From NCBI RefSeq assembly GCF_900114925.1, contig NZ_FOUR01000001.1, forward strand, positions 682,001-746,000: a stretch of DNA of 64,000 bases, in the 5' to 3' direction. Under the pieces are notes generated by a model. The model ran no database searches and was not told where the DNA came from. It was given only the letters and a program-made list of their open reading frames with translations. Shown here piece after piece: positions 1 to 9,295 of this stretch. The stretch comes from Marinobacter pelagius (GTDB lineage Bacteria > Pseudomonadota > Gammaproteobacteria > Pseudomonadales > Oleiphilaceae). Numbering within the stretch: position 1 is the first letter of the stretch; each line of letters starts with the position of its first letter. Both the position numbers and the translations under genes were made by a program.

Positions 1-983
1 ATGAATACTTTGGTGCCGCCCAGGGCGCGATGTTTGCGGACCTGGACGTGCTGGCGATCGGACCGGCCGTGGACGAGGTTTCCCGGGATTTTGACCGATA
101 CTGGGCCAGCAGCTATGCACGAACGGCCCGGCAGATCCTGGGCGAGCCCGGCCCGGAACCACTGGCGGCACTGGCGGAGTCATTCAGGACCACGGAGAAC
201 AGTGATGCCGCCTCGGTATATGCCCGTACGCTGGAGGATTCGGCGTTCCTGCGAAGCTTGCTTGCCAGGGAACTGGCCTTCAGCTGGGCGCCGGTGGTCA
301 TGGTCAGCGATGATCCCGCCAAGGTTCTGGGCGGGAACAACAGGGAGGACCTGCTCAGCCGACAACTGGCGCGGGCGCTGGATGATCCCGAACGGAGCAT
401 TACCCTGGTCTCCCCCTATTTCATCCCCCGGGATGCCGGGGTCGAACTGTTCCGGAAGCTCGAAGAGCGGGGAGTTGAGGTGCGGGTTCTGACCAATTCC
501 CTCGAGGCCAATGACGTGGCGATGGTGCATGCCGGCTACAGCAAATACCGCAAACCCCTGTTGCGGGCGGGTGTCGAGCTGTGGGAGATGCGCAGGCTCG
601 ATGACGAACCCCCGCGGGAGCGGGACCTGCAGTCCGGCATGATGGGCAGTTCGGCGTCCAGCCTGCATGCCAAGACTTTCGCGGTTGATGGTGAGACCCT
701 GTTCGTGGGCTCGTTCAATTTCGATCCCCGATCCATTCACCTCAATACCGAACTGGGCTTCGTGATCGAGAGCCCGGAACTGGCACGGGTGCTGGAACGC
801 GAATTTGACCAGCAGGTGCGGTTCACCGCTTATCGAGTGGTGCTGAACGAGGATGGCGAACTGCGCTGGCTGGAACAACAGGAACACCGGACGGTGACTT
901 ACAGCCATGAACCGGGAACCGGGCCACTGAAGCGGATGCTGGTGTTTTTCTGGTCGCTGATGCCGATCGAGTCCCTGCTGTAA
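1..983 (+). CDS. Phospholipase D / cardiolipin synthase-like protein, 5' end missing
   Basis: Phospholipid-modifying enzyme of the phospholipase D superfamily, probably a membrane-associated cardiolipin synthase of the ClsC/YmdC type. The frame is open from base 3, so the gene starts outside the window. Bases 3-29 encode EYFGAAQGA, which in this family follows the first HKD motif; that motif is therefore upstream and unseen. FADLDVLAIGPAV follows. The second HKD motif is present (H codon at 666, K at 672, D at 687), then GSFNFDPRS. The C-terminus is hydrophobic (MLVFFWSLMPIESLL), as usual in the family. The internal ATG at base 30 is not a credible start. Family assignment is firm; the exact substrate is inferred. 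Confidence 0.88.
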   Translation, partial: EYFGAAQGAMFADLDVLAIGPAVDEVSRDFDRYWASSYARTARQILGEPGPEPLAALAESFRTTENSDAASVYARTLEDSAFLRSLLARELAFSWAPVVMVSDDPAKVLGGNNREDLLSRQLARALDDPERSITLVSPYFIPRDAGVELFRKLEERGVEVRVLTNSLEANDVAMVHAGYSKYRKPLLRAGVELWEMRRLDDEPPRERDLQSGMMGSSASSLHAKTFAVDGETLFVGSFNFDPRSIHLNTELGFVIESPELARVLEREFDQQVRFTAYRVVLNEDGELRWLEQQEHRTVTYSHEPGTGPLKRMLVFFWSLMPIESLL

Positions 984-1078
984 TGCGACTAAACTGATGG
1001 GTATCAACAAACCACTGAACACTTCTGTTCCATTAATAGTAAGCTACACGTCTTGAATACCTTGACCAGGGAAGATCA

Positions 1079-2080
1079 ATGCCTGATTCCAAAGCCGGGC
1101 CTGGCCCGAAAGTCCTTGTTGTACTGATTATTACCATTCTGATTATTGCGATCGTTATCTGGAAGTTTGTGTCAGTAAACAATGAAATGCCCGGGTACAT
1201 TGCCTCCGGAAATGGCCGTATCGAAGCGACCGAAGTTGATATTGCCACTCGTATACCGGGCCGTCTGAAGAGTTTCTTTGTTGAGGAAGGTGACCTGATT
1301 GAAGCAGACACCTCGATTGCAGAGATGGATACTGACGAGCTGAAGGCAAAACTGGCGGCCGCAAATGCCAATCTCAGTCAGGCGTTGCAAGGCAGACGTC
1401 TGGCCGAGGCCACGGTTATACAACGGGAAAGCGAGCTGCGTCTTGCCAGGGCTGAGTTGGCAAGGTTCGAAGCCCTGATGGAAAAGGGGCATGTTTCCCG
1501 GGAGCAGATTGACCAGGCGCGGACTGCGGCGGAGACGGCCGCTGCCGCCCTCCAGGCTGCCCGGGTGCAGGTTGCCTCTGCCGACGCCGGTATTGAAGCC
1601 GCCCGCGCCGCTATCCGGCAGATCCAGACCAATATCGACGACAGCCAGCTTTCCACCCCGGTGGGCGGCCGAGTGCTCTACCGGTTGGCGGAACCCGGCG
1701 AGGTACTGGCGGCTGGTGGAAAAGTGGCGACGGTACTGGATGTGACCGATGTGTACATGACCATCTTCCTGCCTACGGCCCAGGCTGGCAAAGTGCGGGT
1801 CCGCTCGGAAGCGCGCATCATTCTGGATGCCCTGCCGGATTACGTGGTGCCGGCGGAGGTCAGCTTTGTCGCGGCAGAAGCCCAGTTCACCCCCAAGTCG
1901 GTGGAAACCCGCAGCGAGCGGGAAAAACTGATGTTCCGGGTGCGCATCCGCATCAATCCGGACCTGCTCAAGGCCTACCGGGACCGAGTGAAAACCGGTG
2001 TGCCGGGCGAAGCCTACGTGCGCCTCGATGAAAGCCTGCCCTGGCCTGACAGCCTGAAGGTGAGCCTGCCCAATGACTGA
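1079..2080 (+). CDS. HlyD-family membrane fusion protein of an ABC exporter
   Basis: Periplasmic adaptor linking an inner-membrane ABC exporter to the outer membrane (333 aa, YhiI-like). Residues 11-30 form one transmembrane anchor. A biotinyl-lipoyl-like half motif follows (about 48-87, with [20 protein letters not shown]). An Ala/Glu/Arg-rich stretch (about 90-170) should form the alpha-helical hairpin, followed by the second lipoyl half ([20 protein letters not shown]) and a beta-barrel region. The start is preceded by AGGGAAGATCA. The 3' end overlaps the next ATPase gene by 8 bases, so the two are translationally coupled. The exported substrate cannot be told from sequence. Confidence 0.9.
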   Translation: MPDSKAGPGPKVLVVLIITILIIAIVIWKFVSVNNEMPGYIASGNGRIEATEVDIATRIPGRLKSFFVEEGDLIEADTSIAEMDTDELKAKLAAANANLSQALQGRRLAEATVIQRESELRLARAELARFEALMEKGHVSREQIDQARTAAETAAAALQAARVQVASADAGIEAARAAIRQIQTNIDDSQLSTPVGGRVLYRLAEPGEVLAAGGKVATVLDVTDVYMTIFLPTAQAGKVRVRSEARIILDALPDYVVPAEVSFVAAEAQFTPKSVETRSEREKLMFRVRIRINPDLLKAYRDRVKTGVPGEAYVRLDESLPWPDSLKVSLPND

Positions 2081-4808
2081 TACCGTAGCCCGGCTGGAAG
2101 GAATCAGCCACCGCTACGGGGAAACCGCTGCGCTGTGCGACATAACGCTGGATTTCCCCGCTGGCTGCATGGTGGGCCTGATCGGCCCGGATGGTGTCGG
2201 TAAATCCACCCTGCTGGGGCTGATTGCCGGGGCTCGTGAATTGCAGCAGGGCAGCCTGCAGGTGCTGGGCGGCGACATGGCCAGCCACCGGTTTCGCAAC
2301 CGGGCCGCTCCCCGCATTGCCTATATGCCCCAGGGCCTGGGTGGCAACCTGTACCACACCCTGACGGTGGATGAGAACATCGCCTTCTTTGCCGACCTGT
2401 TCGGCCTTACCGGCGCCTCCCGCAAGCAGCAGATCGACCGCCTGCTGGATGCCACCGGTCTGCTGGCCTTCCGGGAACGCCCCGCGGGCAAGCTCTCGGG
2501 CGGCATGAAACAGAAGCTGGGGCTGTGCTGTGCACTTATCCACAACCCGGACCTGCTGATTCTGGACGAGCCCACCACCGGCGTAGACCCGCTCTCCCGC
2601 AAACGCTTCTGGGACCTGATCGATACCATCCGCGGGCAAAGCGCCGGCATGAGCGTGCTGGTAGCCACCGCCTACATGGAAGAAGCAGAACGCTACGACT
2701 GGCTGGTGGCCATGGACGCCGGCCAGGTACTGGCCACCGGCTCCCCGGCCGAGCTGCGCCAGCAAACCCGCACCGATAACCTGGACGACGCCTTTATCGC
2801 CCTGTTGCCGGACAGCCGCCGGGAAGAGGAGCTGGGAATGCAGGCATCGGCAGAATCGGCACCTTCGCCGGCACCCGAAAATGGCACTCCGGCCATCGTG
2901 GCGGAGAACCTGACCCTTAAGTTTGGCAGTTTCACTGCAGTTAAAGACGTCAGCTTCGCCATCCCGAAAGGCGAGATCTTCGGTTTTCTGGGTTCCAACG
3001 GCTGCGGCAAAACCACCACCATGAAAATGCTCACCGGCCTGCTGACCCCGACCGAGGGCAAGGTGGCGTTGTTCGGCGAGCCGCTGGATGCTAAAGACCT
3101 GGCCACCCGCCGCAGGGTGGGCTATATGTCCCAGTCGTTCTCCCTTTACGGCGAGCTGACCGTGCGTCAGAACCTGGACCTGCACGCCCGGCTGTTCCAC
3201 CTGCCGGAGCCGAAGATTGCCGAGCGCATCAGTAGCCTGACCCGGGAATTTGGTCTCGAAGAGGTGCTGGACCACCAGGCCGGCTCCCTGCCGCTGGGGG
3301 TACGCCAGCGCTTGTCCCTGGCGGTGGCGGTGGTGCATGAACCGGAGCTGCTGATTCTGGATGAACCCACGTCGGGCGTAGACCCAGGTGCCCGTAACCG
3401 GTTCTGGCAACTGCTGTTGCGGCTGTCCCGGGAAGACGGAGTCACCATCTTTATCTCCACCCATTTCATGAATGAAGGCGAGCGCTGCGACCGCATCTCG
3501 CTGATGCACGCCGGGGAAGTACTGGCATGCGACACGCCCGAAGCGCTGATCGAACAAACCGGCAGCGACAGCCTGGAAGGCGCGTTTATGACCACCCTGG
3601 AAACGGTAGACAAGGAACCGGAAAGCCAGAACGGCGGCAAACTGCTGAGCCGGGACAGCGGCCAGCCGGAACGCCACAAGGTCTTCAGCCCGCAACGGCT
3701 GCTGGCCTACGGCCGGCGTGAAGCCCGGGAACTACTGCGGGACCCGATCCGCATGGCCTTTGCCTTTATCGGTTCGGCCCTGCTGATGCTGATACTGGGC
3801 TACGGTATTACCCTGGATGTGGAAGACCTGCCCTTTGCGGTGCTGGACCGGGACCAGACGCCCCAGAGCCGGAATTACACCGCGGCTATTTCCGGCTCCC
3901 GTTACTTTGTTGAGCAACCGGCGCTGTCGTCGTCCGAGGAGCTGGAGCGGCGCATGCGTTCCGGGGAGCTGAGCCTGGCCATCGAAATCCCCTCCGGCTT
4001 CGGCCGGGATATGAAACGGGGCCGCGACACCGAGCTGGCGGTGTGGGTGGATGGCGCCATGCCGTTCCGCGGTGAAACCATCCTCGGCTACGTGCAGGGC
4101 ATGCACATCAGCTACCTGAGTGAACAGGCCCGGCGTGCCTGGGGCGAGGTGCCCAGCCTGAGCCTGGTCAGCCTGGAAGACCGCTACCGCTACAACCAGG
4201 ATTTTCGCAGCCTGGATGCCATGGTGCCGGCGGTGATTCCGATCCTGCTGATCTTCATTCCCGCCATCCTGATGGCCCTCGGCATTGTCCGGGAGAAAGA
4301 GCTGGGCTCCATCACCAACCTGTACGTCACCCCGGTCACCCGGCTGGAATTCCTGCTGGGCAAGCAGTTGCCCTACATTGCCTTCAGCATGGTCAGCTAC
4401 GCCAGCCTGGTGCTGCTGGCGGTGTACCTGTTTGATGTACCCCTGAAGGGCGGCCTGCTCACCCTCACCTTCGGTGCCCTGCTGTTTGTGACCGCCACCA
4501 CCGCCCTGGGCCAGGTGATGTCCACCTTTGCCTCCACCCAGATTGCCGCTCTGGCCGCCACTGCCATACTCACCATCCTGCCCACCGTGCAGTTCTCCGG
4601 CCTGACCGAGCCGGTATCCTCCCTGAGCGGTGCCGGTGCCTGGATCGGCCCCTTCTGGCCGGCCACCTGGTTCCTGCAGATTAGCCGGGGCGTGTTCACC
4701 AAGGGCCTGACCCTGGCGGATATGGAGGGGGCGTTTCTGGCGTTGGCGGCGTTCATTCCGGTGCTGACCGGCCTGGCCATGGTATTGCTACGGAAACAGG
4801 GGCGCTGA
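2073..4808 (+). CDS. rbbA: ABC exporter, two ATPase domains fused to an ABC-2 permease (RbbA-like)
   Basis: Single polypeptide of 911 aa, the same length as I recall for E. coli RbbA/YhiH. First nucleotide-binding domain: Walker [10 protein letters not shown] at 38-46, signature LSGGM at 141-145, Walker B LLILDEP at 161-167. Second domain: Walker [10 protein letters not shown] at 308-316, atypical signature LPLGV at 406-410, Walker B LLILDE at 427-432. The LPLG form of the second signature is, from memory, also seen in E. coli RbbA, so it is not evidence of decay. A linker rich in Ser/Ala/Pro (about 255-272) joins the domains, and the ABC-2 membrane domain runs from about 560 to the end. It lies between the HlyD adaptor and a second permease. 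RbbA is known as a ribosome-associated ATPase; here an export role is inferred from context. Confidence 0.88.
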   Translation: MTDTVARLEGISHRYGETAALCDITLDFPAGCMVGLIGPDGVGKSTLLGLIAGARELQQGSLQVLGGDMASHRFRNRAAPRIAYMPQGLGGNLYHTLTVDENIAFFADLFGLTGASRKQQIDRLLDATGLLAFRERPAGKLSGGMKQKLGLCCALIHNPDLLILDEPTTGVDPLSRKRFWDLIDTIRGQSAGMSVLVATAYMEEAERYDWLVAMDAGQVLATGSPAELRQQTRTDNLDDAFIALLPDSRREEELGMQASAESAPSPAPENGTPAIVAENLTLKFGSFTAVKDVSFAIPKGEIFGFLGSNGCGKTTTMKMLTGLLTPTEGKVALFGEPLDAKDLATRRRVGYMSQSFSLYGELTVRQNLDLHARLFHLPEPKIAERISSLTREFGLEEVLDHQAGSLPLGVRQRLSLAVAVVHEPELLILDEPTSGVDPGARNRFWQLLLRLSREDGVTIFISTHFMNEGERCDRISLMHAGEVLACDTPEALIEQTGSDSLEGAFMTTLETVDKEPESQNGGKLLSRDSGQPERHKVFSPQRLLAYGRREARELLRDPIRMAFAFIGSALLMLILGYGITLDVEDLPFAVLDRDQTPQSRNYTAAISGSRYFVEQPALSSSEELERRMRSGELSLAIEIPSGFGRDMKRGRDTELAVWVDGAMPFRGETILGYVQGMHISYLSEQARRAWGEVPSLSLVSLEDRYRYNQDFRSLDAMVPAVIPILLIFIPAILMALGIVREKELGSITNLYVTPVTRLEFLLGKQLPYIAFSMVSYASLVLLAVYLFDVPLKGGLLTLTFGALLFVTATTALGQVMSTFASTQIAALAATAILTILPTVQFSGLTEPVSSLSGAGAWIGPFWPATWFLQISRGVFTKGLTLADMEGAFLALAAFIPVLTGLAMVLLRKQGR

Positions 4809-5929
4809 TGATGGAATCTCTCGGGAATATCTGGCATCTGGGCATCAAGGAACTGCGCAGCCTGTGGCAGGACAAGGTGCTGATGGTGTTCGTGCTGGTG
4901 GCCTTCACCCTGATGATCTACACCGCAGGCTCCGCCGGTTCCATGGAGCTGCACAACGCCCCGGTGGCGGTGGTGGATGAAGACCAGACCGTGCTCTCCG
5001 GCCGGGTCATCAATGCCCTGCAGCAGCCCTGGTTTCTGCCGCCGGACATGGTGCGCTATGACGAGATCGACGAGTTGCTGGACAAGGGTAGCCACACCTT
5101 CGCCCTGGTGATCCCGGAAGGCTTCGAGCGCAAGGTGCGCCAGGGCCAGCAAGTGAGTCTGCAGCTGAACATCGACGCTACCCGCATGAGCCAGGCCTTT
5201 ATCGGCACCACCTACATAGAACGCTTCGCCATGACCGAAGTGGCGGAATTCCTGCAGCCGGGCAGCTCAAGTGACGGCCTGCCGGTGACCCTGGTCACCC
5301 GCGCCAGCTTTAACCCCAACCTGGACGGCACCTGGTTTGGTGGCGTGATGGAACTAATTACCCAGGTCACCCTGATCAGCATCATCCTGACTGGCGCGGC
5401 GCTTATTCGCGAGCGGGAGCACGGCACCGTGGAACACCTGATGGTGATGCCGCTGCGGCCGTTCGAGATTATGGCCTCCAAGGTATGGGCCAACGGCCTG
5501 GTGGTGTTGGTGGCGGCGTCTGTGTCTATCACCCTGGTGATTCAGGGCTGGCTGAACGTACCCATCGCCGGCTCCGTGTGGCTGTTCCTGCTGGGGGCAT
5601 TGATTCACCTGTTCTCCACCACCGCCATCGGCATCCTGATCGGCACCGTGGCCCGCACCATGCCCCAGTTCGGCCTGCTGCTCATTCTCACCATCCTGCC
5701 CTTGCAGCTGTTATCCGGCGGCATAACCCCCCGGGAAAGCATGCCAGACCTGGTACAGAACCTGATGCTGGCGGCCCCCACCACCCACTTCGTGAGCATG
5801 GCCCAGGCCATTCTTTACCGGGGTGCCGGGCTGGAGGTGGTGTGGCCGCAAATGCTGGCGTTGGTGGCCATTGGCGTAGTGTTTTTCTCCACCGCTCTGA
5901 TACTGTTCCGCAGACACCTGTCGGTTTGA
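4808..5929 (+). CDS. yhhJ: ABC-2 type permease (YhhJ-like)
   Basis: Membrane subunit of the same exporter (373 aa). The N-terminal segment KVLMVFVLVAFTLMIYTAG is a transmembrane helix, followed by a periplasmic domain of about 140 residues. A cluster of five hydrophobic segments fills the C-terminal half, with the ABC-2 hallmark region LIREREHGTVEHLMVMP at the cytoplasmic loop. Its start codon overlaps the stop of the preceding gene (TGATG). Gene order adaptor, double ATPase/permease, permease matches the YhiI-RbbA-YhhJ arrangement of enterobacteria. Substrate unknown. Confidence 0.9.
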   Translation: MMESLGNIWHLGIKELRSLWQDKVLMVFVLVAFTLMIYTAGSAGSMELHNAPVAVVDEDQTVLSGRVINALQQPWFLPPDMVRYDEIDELLDKGSHTFALVIPEGFERKVRQGQQVSLQLNIDATRMSQAFIGTTYIERFAMTEVAEFLQPGSSSDGLPVTLVTRASFNPNLDGTWFGGVMELITQVTLISIILTGAALIREREHGTVEHLMVMPLRPFEIMASKVWANGLVVLVAASVSITLVIQGWLNVPIAGSVWLFLLGALIHLFSTTAIGILIGTVARTMPQFGLLLILTILPLQLLSGGITPRESMPDLVQNLMLAAPTTHFVSMAQAILYRGAGLEVVWPQMLALVAIGVVFFSTALILFRRHLSV

Positions 5930-5939
5930 GGATAACACC

Positions 5940-6452
5940 ATGAAAGCACTGAGCCTGACTGCTGTCACCCTGCTGCTACTGGTTGGCTGCACCGGCCTGC
6001 CCGAAGGCATTCAGCCGGTCACCGGCTTCGACAAAGACCGTTACCTGGGCACCTGGTACGAAATCGCCCGCCTGGACCACTCCTTCGAGGAAGGCCTGAG
6101 CAAGGTGACCGCCGAGTACACCCTGAATGAGGACGGCAGCATCAAAGTAATCAACCGGGGATATAACGCTGAAGAAGGCAAGTGGGAACAAGCCGAAGGC
6201 CGCGCCGTGTTTGTGGGCGACAGCGATGTGGGCCACCTGAAAGTGTCCTTCTTCGGACCCTTTTACGGCTCTTACGTGGTGTTCGGCCTGGATGAGGATT
6301 ACTCCACGGCTTACCTGACCGGCTACAACCGGGATTACCTGTGGTTGATGTCCCGTACGCCGGAGGTGAGTGACGAGGTGCTGGAGGCGTTCAAGGCCCG
6401 GGCTGAGGCGGAGGGGTTTGAGCTTGGGGAGTTGATTGTGGTGGAGCAGTGA
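5940..6452 (+). CDS. blc: Outer-membrane lipocalin (Blc-like lipoprotein)
   Basis: Small beta-barrel lipoprotein of 170 aa. The signal peptide ends in a lipobox (LLVGC, Cys17 as the lipidated residue). The lipocalin signature GTWYEIARLDHSFEEGL follows, with the later motif YLWLMSRTPEV, both typical of bacterial Blc proteins that bind fatty acids or lysophospholipids at the outer membrane. It starts only 10 bases after the ABC permease gene with a GAGGATAACACC ribosome site, so it is probably the last gene of that operon. A link of the exporter to membrane lipids is possible but inferred. Confidence 0.92.
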   Translation: MKALSLTAVTLLLLVGCTGLPEGIQPVTGFDKDRYLGTWYEIARLDHSFEEGLSKVTAEYTLNEDGSIKVINRGYNAEEGKWEQAEGRAVFVGDSDVGHLKVSFFGPFYGSYVVFGLDEDYSTAYLTGYNRDYLWLMSRTPEVSDEVLEAFKARAEAEGFELGELIVVEQ

Positions 6453-6461
6453 GTGTGTACA

Positions 6462-8672
6462 TCACTGGTCAATCACACAAAGGAACTCCCCTACCACTCG
6501 GTACTGAAGAGCTTCTTGATCGGTCACCTCAATGGGCTGAAAGATGTCATCGTATGAATTAGGTTTCAGCTGAATACGGGTATGGCGCCAGCCGTGTTCG
6601 TCTTCAGTTTTGAAGCTTTCGTACACCTTCACTGTGTAGCGTGAGTCGGAGTCGGTATCAATGCTGTCTATGCATTCAACCAGCACTGTCTTGCCGTTTC
6701 GGGAACCGCCGCGGTCGCTCCGGAACAGGCACAGGGCACCATTGGGGATTACCCGATTCATGGATTCGCCGAAGACTCGGCAGGCATACATGTCTTTGTG
6801 TACGGGGACTCCCGTGGGCACAACGACCCAGTCTTGGTGATTGGTGGGGTCAAGGTCACTGACATCCTTGAGTGCACCGAAATCCCCTGCTGCGGCTTGG
6901 AGGTCGAACAGTGGTACTGCATTTACATAGGGTTCGAGCTCAATCGCCTTAAGGGGTTCAGGCCTTGCTGCATTGGTAACGTGGACTGGAATGTGTTGTT
7001 TCAGATAATCCCGCAGTGCTTTGTCACAAGCGTAGACAAAGGTTCCGCGGATACCCCGGAGCATAATGGTACGGTAGATATTGATGATGTACTGCTTCAG
7101 CTCTGCCGGGTCTTTGATGCCCTGTCCACCGGTGCGGTCGTGGTAGTTGTCCTTTTGGATCACAATAGACTGGCTTTCCGGGTCATACCGGATCTCTTCA
7201 CCAAAGATAATGCCGGCGTAATTCAGGTCGTACCCCTGAGTGGTATGAATGCAGCCGACTTCCCTGTGGGAGCCTGCTTTATTGATCCAGTCGGTATTGG
7301 TGCTGTTCCAGCGTAGGCGAACATCGTCGATGACTATGTCATAGGCTTCACCGTCCTTCCTGGAAGCCCAGGGCCACGAATAGCCAGCAATCAGCCGGGA
7401 TAGTCCTACCTGCTCCTCTTTCTCGTTTATAGTGCTGACCATGTCACTGAGGGAATCGAACACTTCAAACTCATAGTTTTTGGCGGCGAATACCTCACCT
7501 TCATCAACACGGCCGTCAAGCAACTTATCCACAAACTCCACATAGGGCTGACCGGCTTTGACCCGGAACTGGGACAGCAACTGGTGCGTCACTGAGCCTC
7601 TGGCAGATTTTAGCCGCTGGAAAACCTCCACATCGGCATCGGAGGGTTTGATGGACTGGCCTTCGTCATAGAAGAAAATCGCCTTGTCCGCCTGCAGGCA
7701 AACCCAGTCGACTTCGCTGCAGGTATGCTTGTCTATACCCAGCGTAGCCGCAGCTTTGTCAAAACTGCCAAAGTACGCGCCCAGATTCTTGCGCTTGCGC
7801 AAACGGTGAGACTCATCCACCAGTACAATATCGTAGTGCTGTTTGGTCAGCTCAGATGGGCTGATCACCATGTTGGGGCTAAGTCCGGAAACATGCTTGA
7901 ACGCCTTCTTCAAGGTGGTTCGGAAGGAGGTCATCGGTACCACCAGCGCCATTTTCGGCTTGGGAAGGGATTCTCTGAGTGACGCCAACAGAGACTGGAT
8001 TTCGGCCTCTTCGTCAGAGAATTCTCGGAGATTGATATGGTGATCTTCTGAGTTGAGCAGTTTGAACAGAAAGATTGCTAACACGGACTTGCCGGTTCCG
8101 GCTCCCCCTTCCACCACAATGTTCTGCACACCGGGGTTGGTCAGCTCATGCAGTATGGTGAGCAATCCCTGACGTTGGTCGAAAGACAGGGATTTGTAGG
8201 GGGAGTATTTGAAGACATCGGAGTTATCAAGATGGTCCAGGGTGCGGGATACAACACCCTTGGCAATCAACCGGTTCCAGACTTCCCGGAATACCTCTTC
8301 ATAAAGTGCATCGCGCTGGTAATAGTTGTGATCAGCCAGCCCCAGGTTGCCGTTCAGCAGGGTGTATTTGCCGTCGGCGGCCATGTATTTGATCAGCAGG
8401 GATTCTACATCCAGGGTAGCGGATTTGTTGAAATACTCGCTGGTGATCAGATGAGCCGCGGTAAGCAGCTGCTTCTCATCGTGTTTTAGGTGTGTGCTCA
8501 TGCGGGTGAGCGTATCGGTGGTCTCGCCGATGTAGGCGCGCCGGTGCTTTTCGTCACTGAGAACGTACACCAGTGGCCAGTTGCCCGCGGCAAACGCATT
8601 GTCACGCAAGTCGTCCAGAGCTTCCCGGCTGAATGGGTAGCGCTGAATTTCTACCAACGGCGAGTGACTCAT
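6462..8672 (-). CDS. GIY-YIG-like / DUF2075 SF1 helicase / S24 (LexA-like) peptidase fusion
   Basis: 736-aa three-part protein. Residues 31-110 resemble a GIY-YIG nuclease: Y36 in VYV, Y47-I-G49, R57, E90 and N107 stand where the family has its catalytic residues. Residues 165-565 are an SF1-type P-loop helicase core of the DUF2075 kind: Walker A GGAGTGKS 189-196, DESH 286-289, YDEGQ 335-339, QFR 368-370, HTTQGYDL 476-483, and YRTIMLRGIRGT 533-544. Residues about 590-736 look like a LexA/UmuD-type S24 domain: candidate Ala595-Gly596 cleavage bond in LQAAAGDFG, Ser637 in FGESM and Lys682 in YTVK. The start overlaps the upstream mazG-like gene as ATGA. Hand-counted lines give about 45-50% GC against 60-73% in neighbours, suggesting transfer. 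Function unknown; a defence or damage-response role is inferred. Confidence 0.85.
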   Translation of the reverse strand: MSHSPLVEIQRYPFSREALDDLRDNAFAAGNWPLVYVLSDEKHRRAYIGETTDTLTRMSTHLKHDEKQLLTAAHLITSEYFNKSATLDVESLLIKYMAADGKYTLLNGNLGLADHNYYQRDALYEEVFREVWNRLIAKGVVSRTLDHLDNSDVFKYSPYKSLSFDQRQGLLTILHELTNPGVQNIVVEGGAGTGKSVLAIFLFKLLNSEDHHINLREFSDEEAEIQSLLASLRESLPKPKMALVVPMTSFRTTLKKAFKHVSGLSPNMVISPSELTKQHYDIVLVDESHRLRKRKNLGAYFGSFDKAAATLGIDKHTCSEVDWVCLQADKAIFFYDEGQSIKPSDADVEVFQRLKSARGSVTHQLLSQFRVKAGQPYVEFVDKLLDGRVDEGEVFAAKNYEFEVFDSLSDMVSTINEKEEQVGLSRLIAGYSWPWASRKDGEAYDIVIDDVRLRWNSTNTDWINKAGSHREVGCIHTTQGYDLNYAGIIFGEEIRYDPESQSIVIQKDNYHDRTGGQGIKDPAELKQYIINIYRTIMLRGIRGTFVYACDKALRDYLKQHIPVHVTNAARPEPLKAIELEPYVNAVPLFDLQAAAGDFGALKDVSDLDPTNHQDWVVVPTGVPVHKDMYACRVFGESMNRVIPNGALCLFRSDRGGSRNGKTVLVECIDSIDTDSDSRYTVKVYESFKTEDEHGWRHTRIQLKPNSYDDIFQPIEVTDQEALQYRVVGEFLCVIDQ

Positions 8673-8992
8673 AGCTCGGTGTATTTCTTTGCTGTTCCCT
8701 TGGCTTTGCTTATAGGGTATTTCTTTTCGTTCAGTGCAATCTTGTCCAGAACAATCTGTTCAACGTCCAGCTCATAGCTGTCTGCCAGTAGCAGCGCATA
8801 AGCGATGACATCGGCCAGCTCTTCCTTCACTTTACCGATATCGGCCTGATCAGGTGATTTCCACAGGAAAAGCTCGAGCAGTTCCGCCGCCTCTATACTC
8901 AATGCCAGGGAGAGGTCCTTTGGGTTATGGAACTGCTTCCAGTCTCTGTCATCCCGGAATTGTCGTAGTCGGGCAATCGCCTCATTCATCAA
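8669..8992 (-). CDS. MazG-like nucleotide pyrophosphohydrolase
   Basis: 107-aa all-alpha NTP pyrophosphohydrolase of the MazG/dCTPase type, expected to hydrolyse nucleoside triphosphates to monophosphate and PPi with Mg2+. The metal-binding pattern is visible: [13 protein letters not shown] (about 32-44) supplies the first Glu cluster and [16 protein letters not shown] the second E-x-x-D type cluster. It is shorter than full MazG, matching single-domain members. The stop overlaps the start of the helicase fusion gene (ATGA), so the two form a coupled operon. Two adjacent ATG codons (8992 and 8989) are possible starts. It shares the low GC of its partner. Members of this fold clean damaged or excess nucleotides or deplete them during stress and phage infection; which applies here is unknown. 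Confidence 0.87.
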   Translation of the reverse strand: MMNEAIARLRQFRDDRDWKQFHNPKDLSLALSIEAAELLELFLWKSPDQADIGKVKEELADVIAYALLLADSYELDVEQIVLDKIALNEKKYPISKAKGTAKKYTEL

Positions 8993-9015
8993 AATAACCC
9001 CTTTGATCTCTAGCA

Positions 9016-9106
9016 GATTTATAGAGGATACAGAAATTCGGCGGCTTCAGGTGCAAGAACCTGACAGGGAAACGGTGTTGCGAATTATAAAAAGGAGATA
9101 CAGAAA
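9016..9106. repeat. Imperfect direct repeat between tRNA-Pro and the mazG-like gene
   Basis: Two similar blocks lie at 9016-9036 and 9082-9106. On the minus strand both read TTTCTGTATC followed by a short C/T-rich stretch and a TATAA-type hexamer. Each could carry a -10 element for the mazG-like operon, but neither has a good -35. They may be tandem promoters or operator copies. No SOS box of the CTGT-N8-ACAG form was found here. Confidence 0.4.
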
Positions 9107-9116
9107 GGCGGGAAAG

Positions 9117-9193
<77 letters not shown>

Positions 9194-9206
9194 AACAACG
9201 GCCGGT

Positions 9207-9234
9207 ATTATACGGATTAAACGAGTTTTGGCTA
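9207..9234 (-). promoter_or_regulatory. Sigma-70 promoter of tRNA-Pro
   Basis: Minus strand: -35 TAGCCA (9229-9234), 16-bp spacer, perfect -10 TATAAT (9207-9212), then a GC-rich discriminator (ACCGGCC) typical of stringently controlled stable-RNA genes. It lies 14 bases upstream of the mature tRNA 5' end. Confidence 0.7.
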
Positions 9235-9295
9235 CCCCTCGGGCGGGGAATTTTCGTCCGTATAACTGCGGAGACCGGCCGTATCGCCTTCCCTG

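Noticed and set aside
1..492. 163-aa frame in frame 1 at the window start
   Set aside because: Trp/Arg-rich shadow of the phospholipase D gene in frame 3.
1968..3695. 575-aa minus-strand frame under the ABC exporter genes
   Set aside because: Shadow of rbbA; no recognisable motif and no ribosome site.
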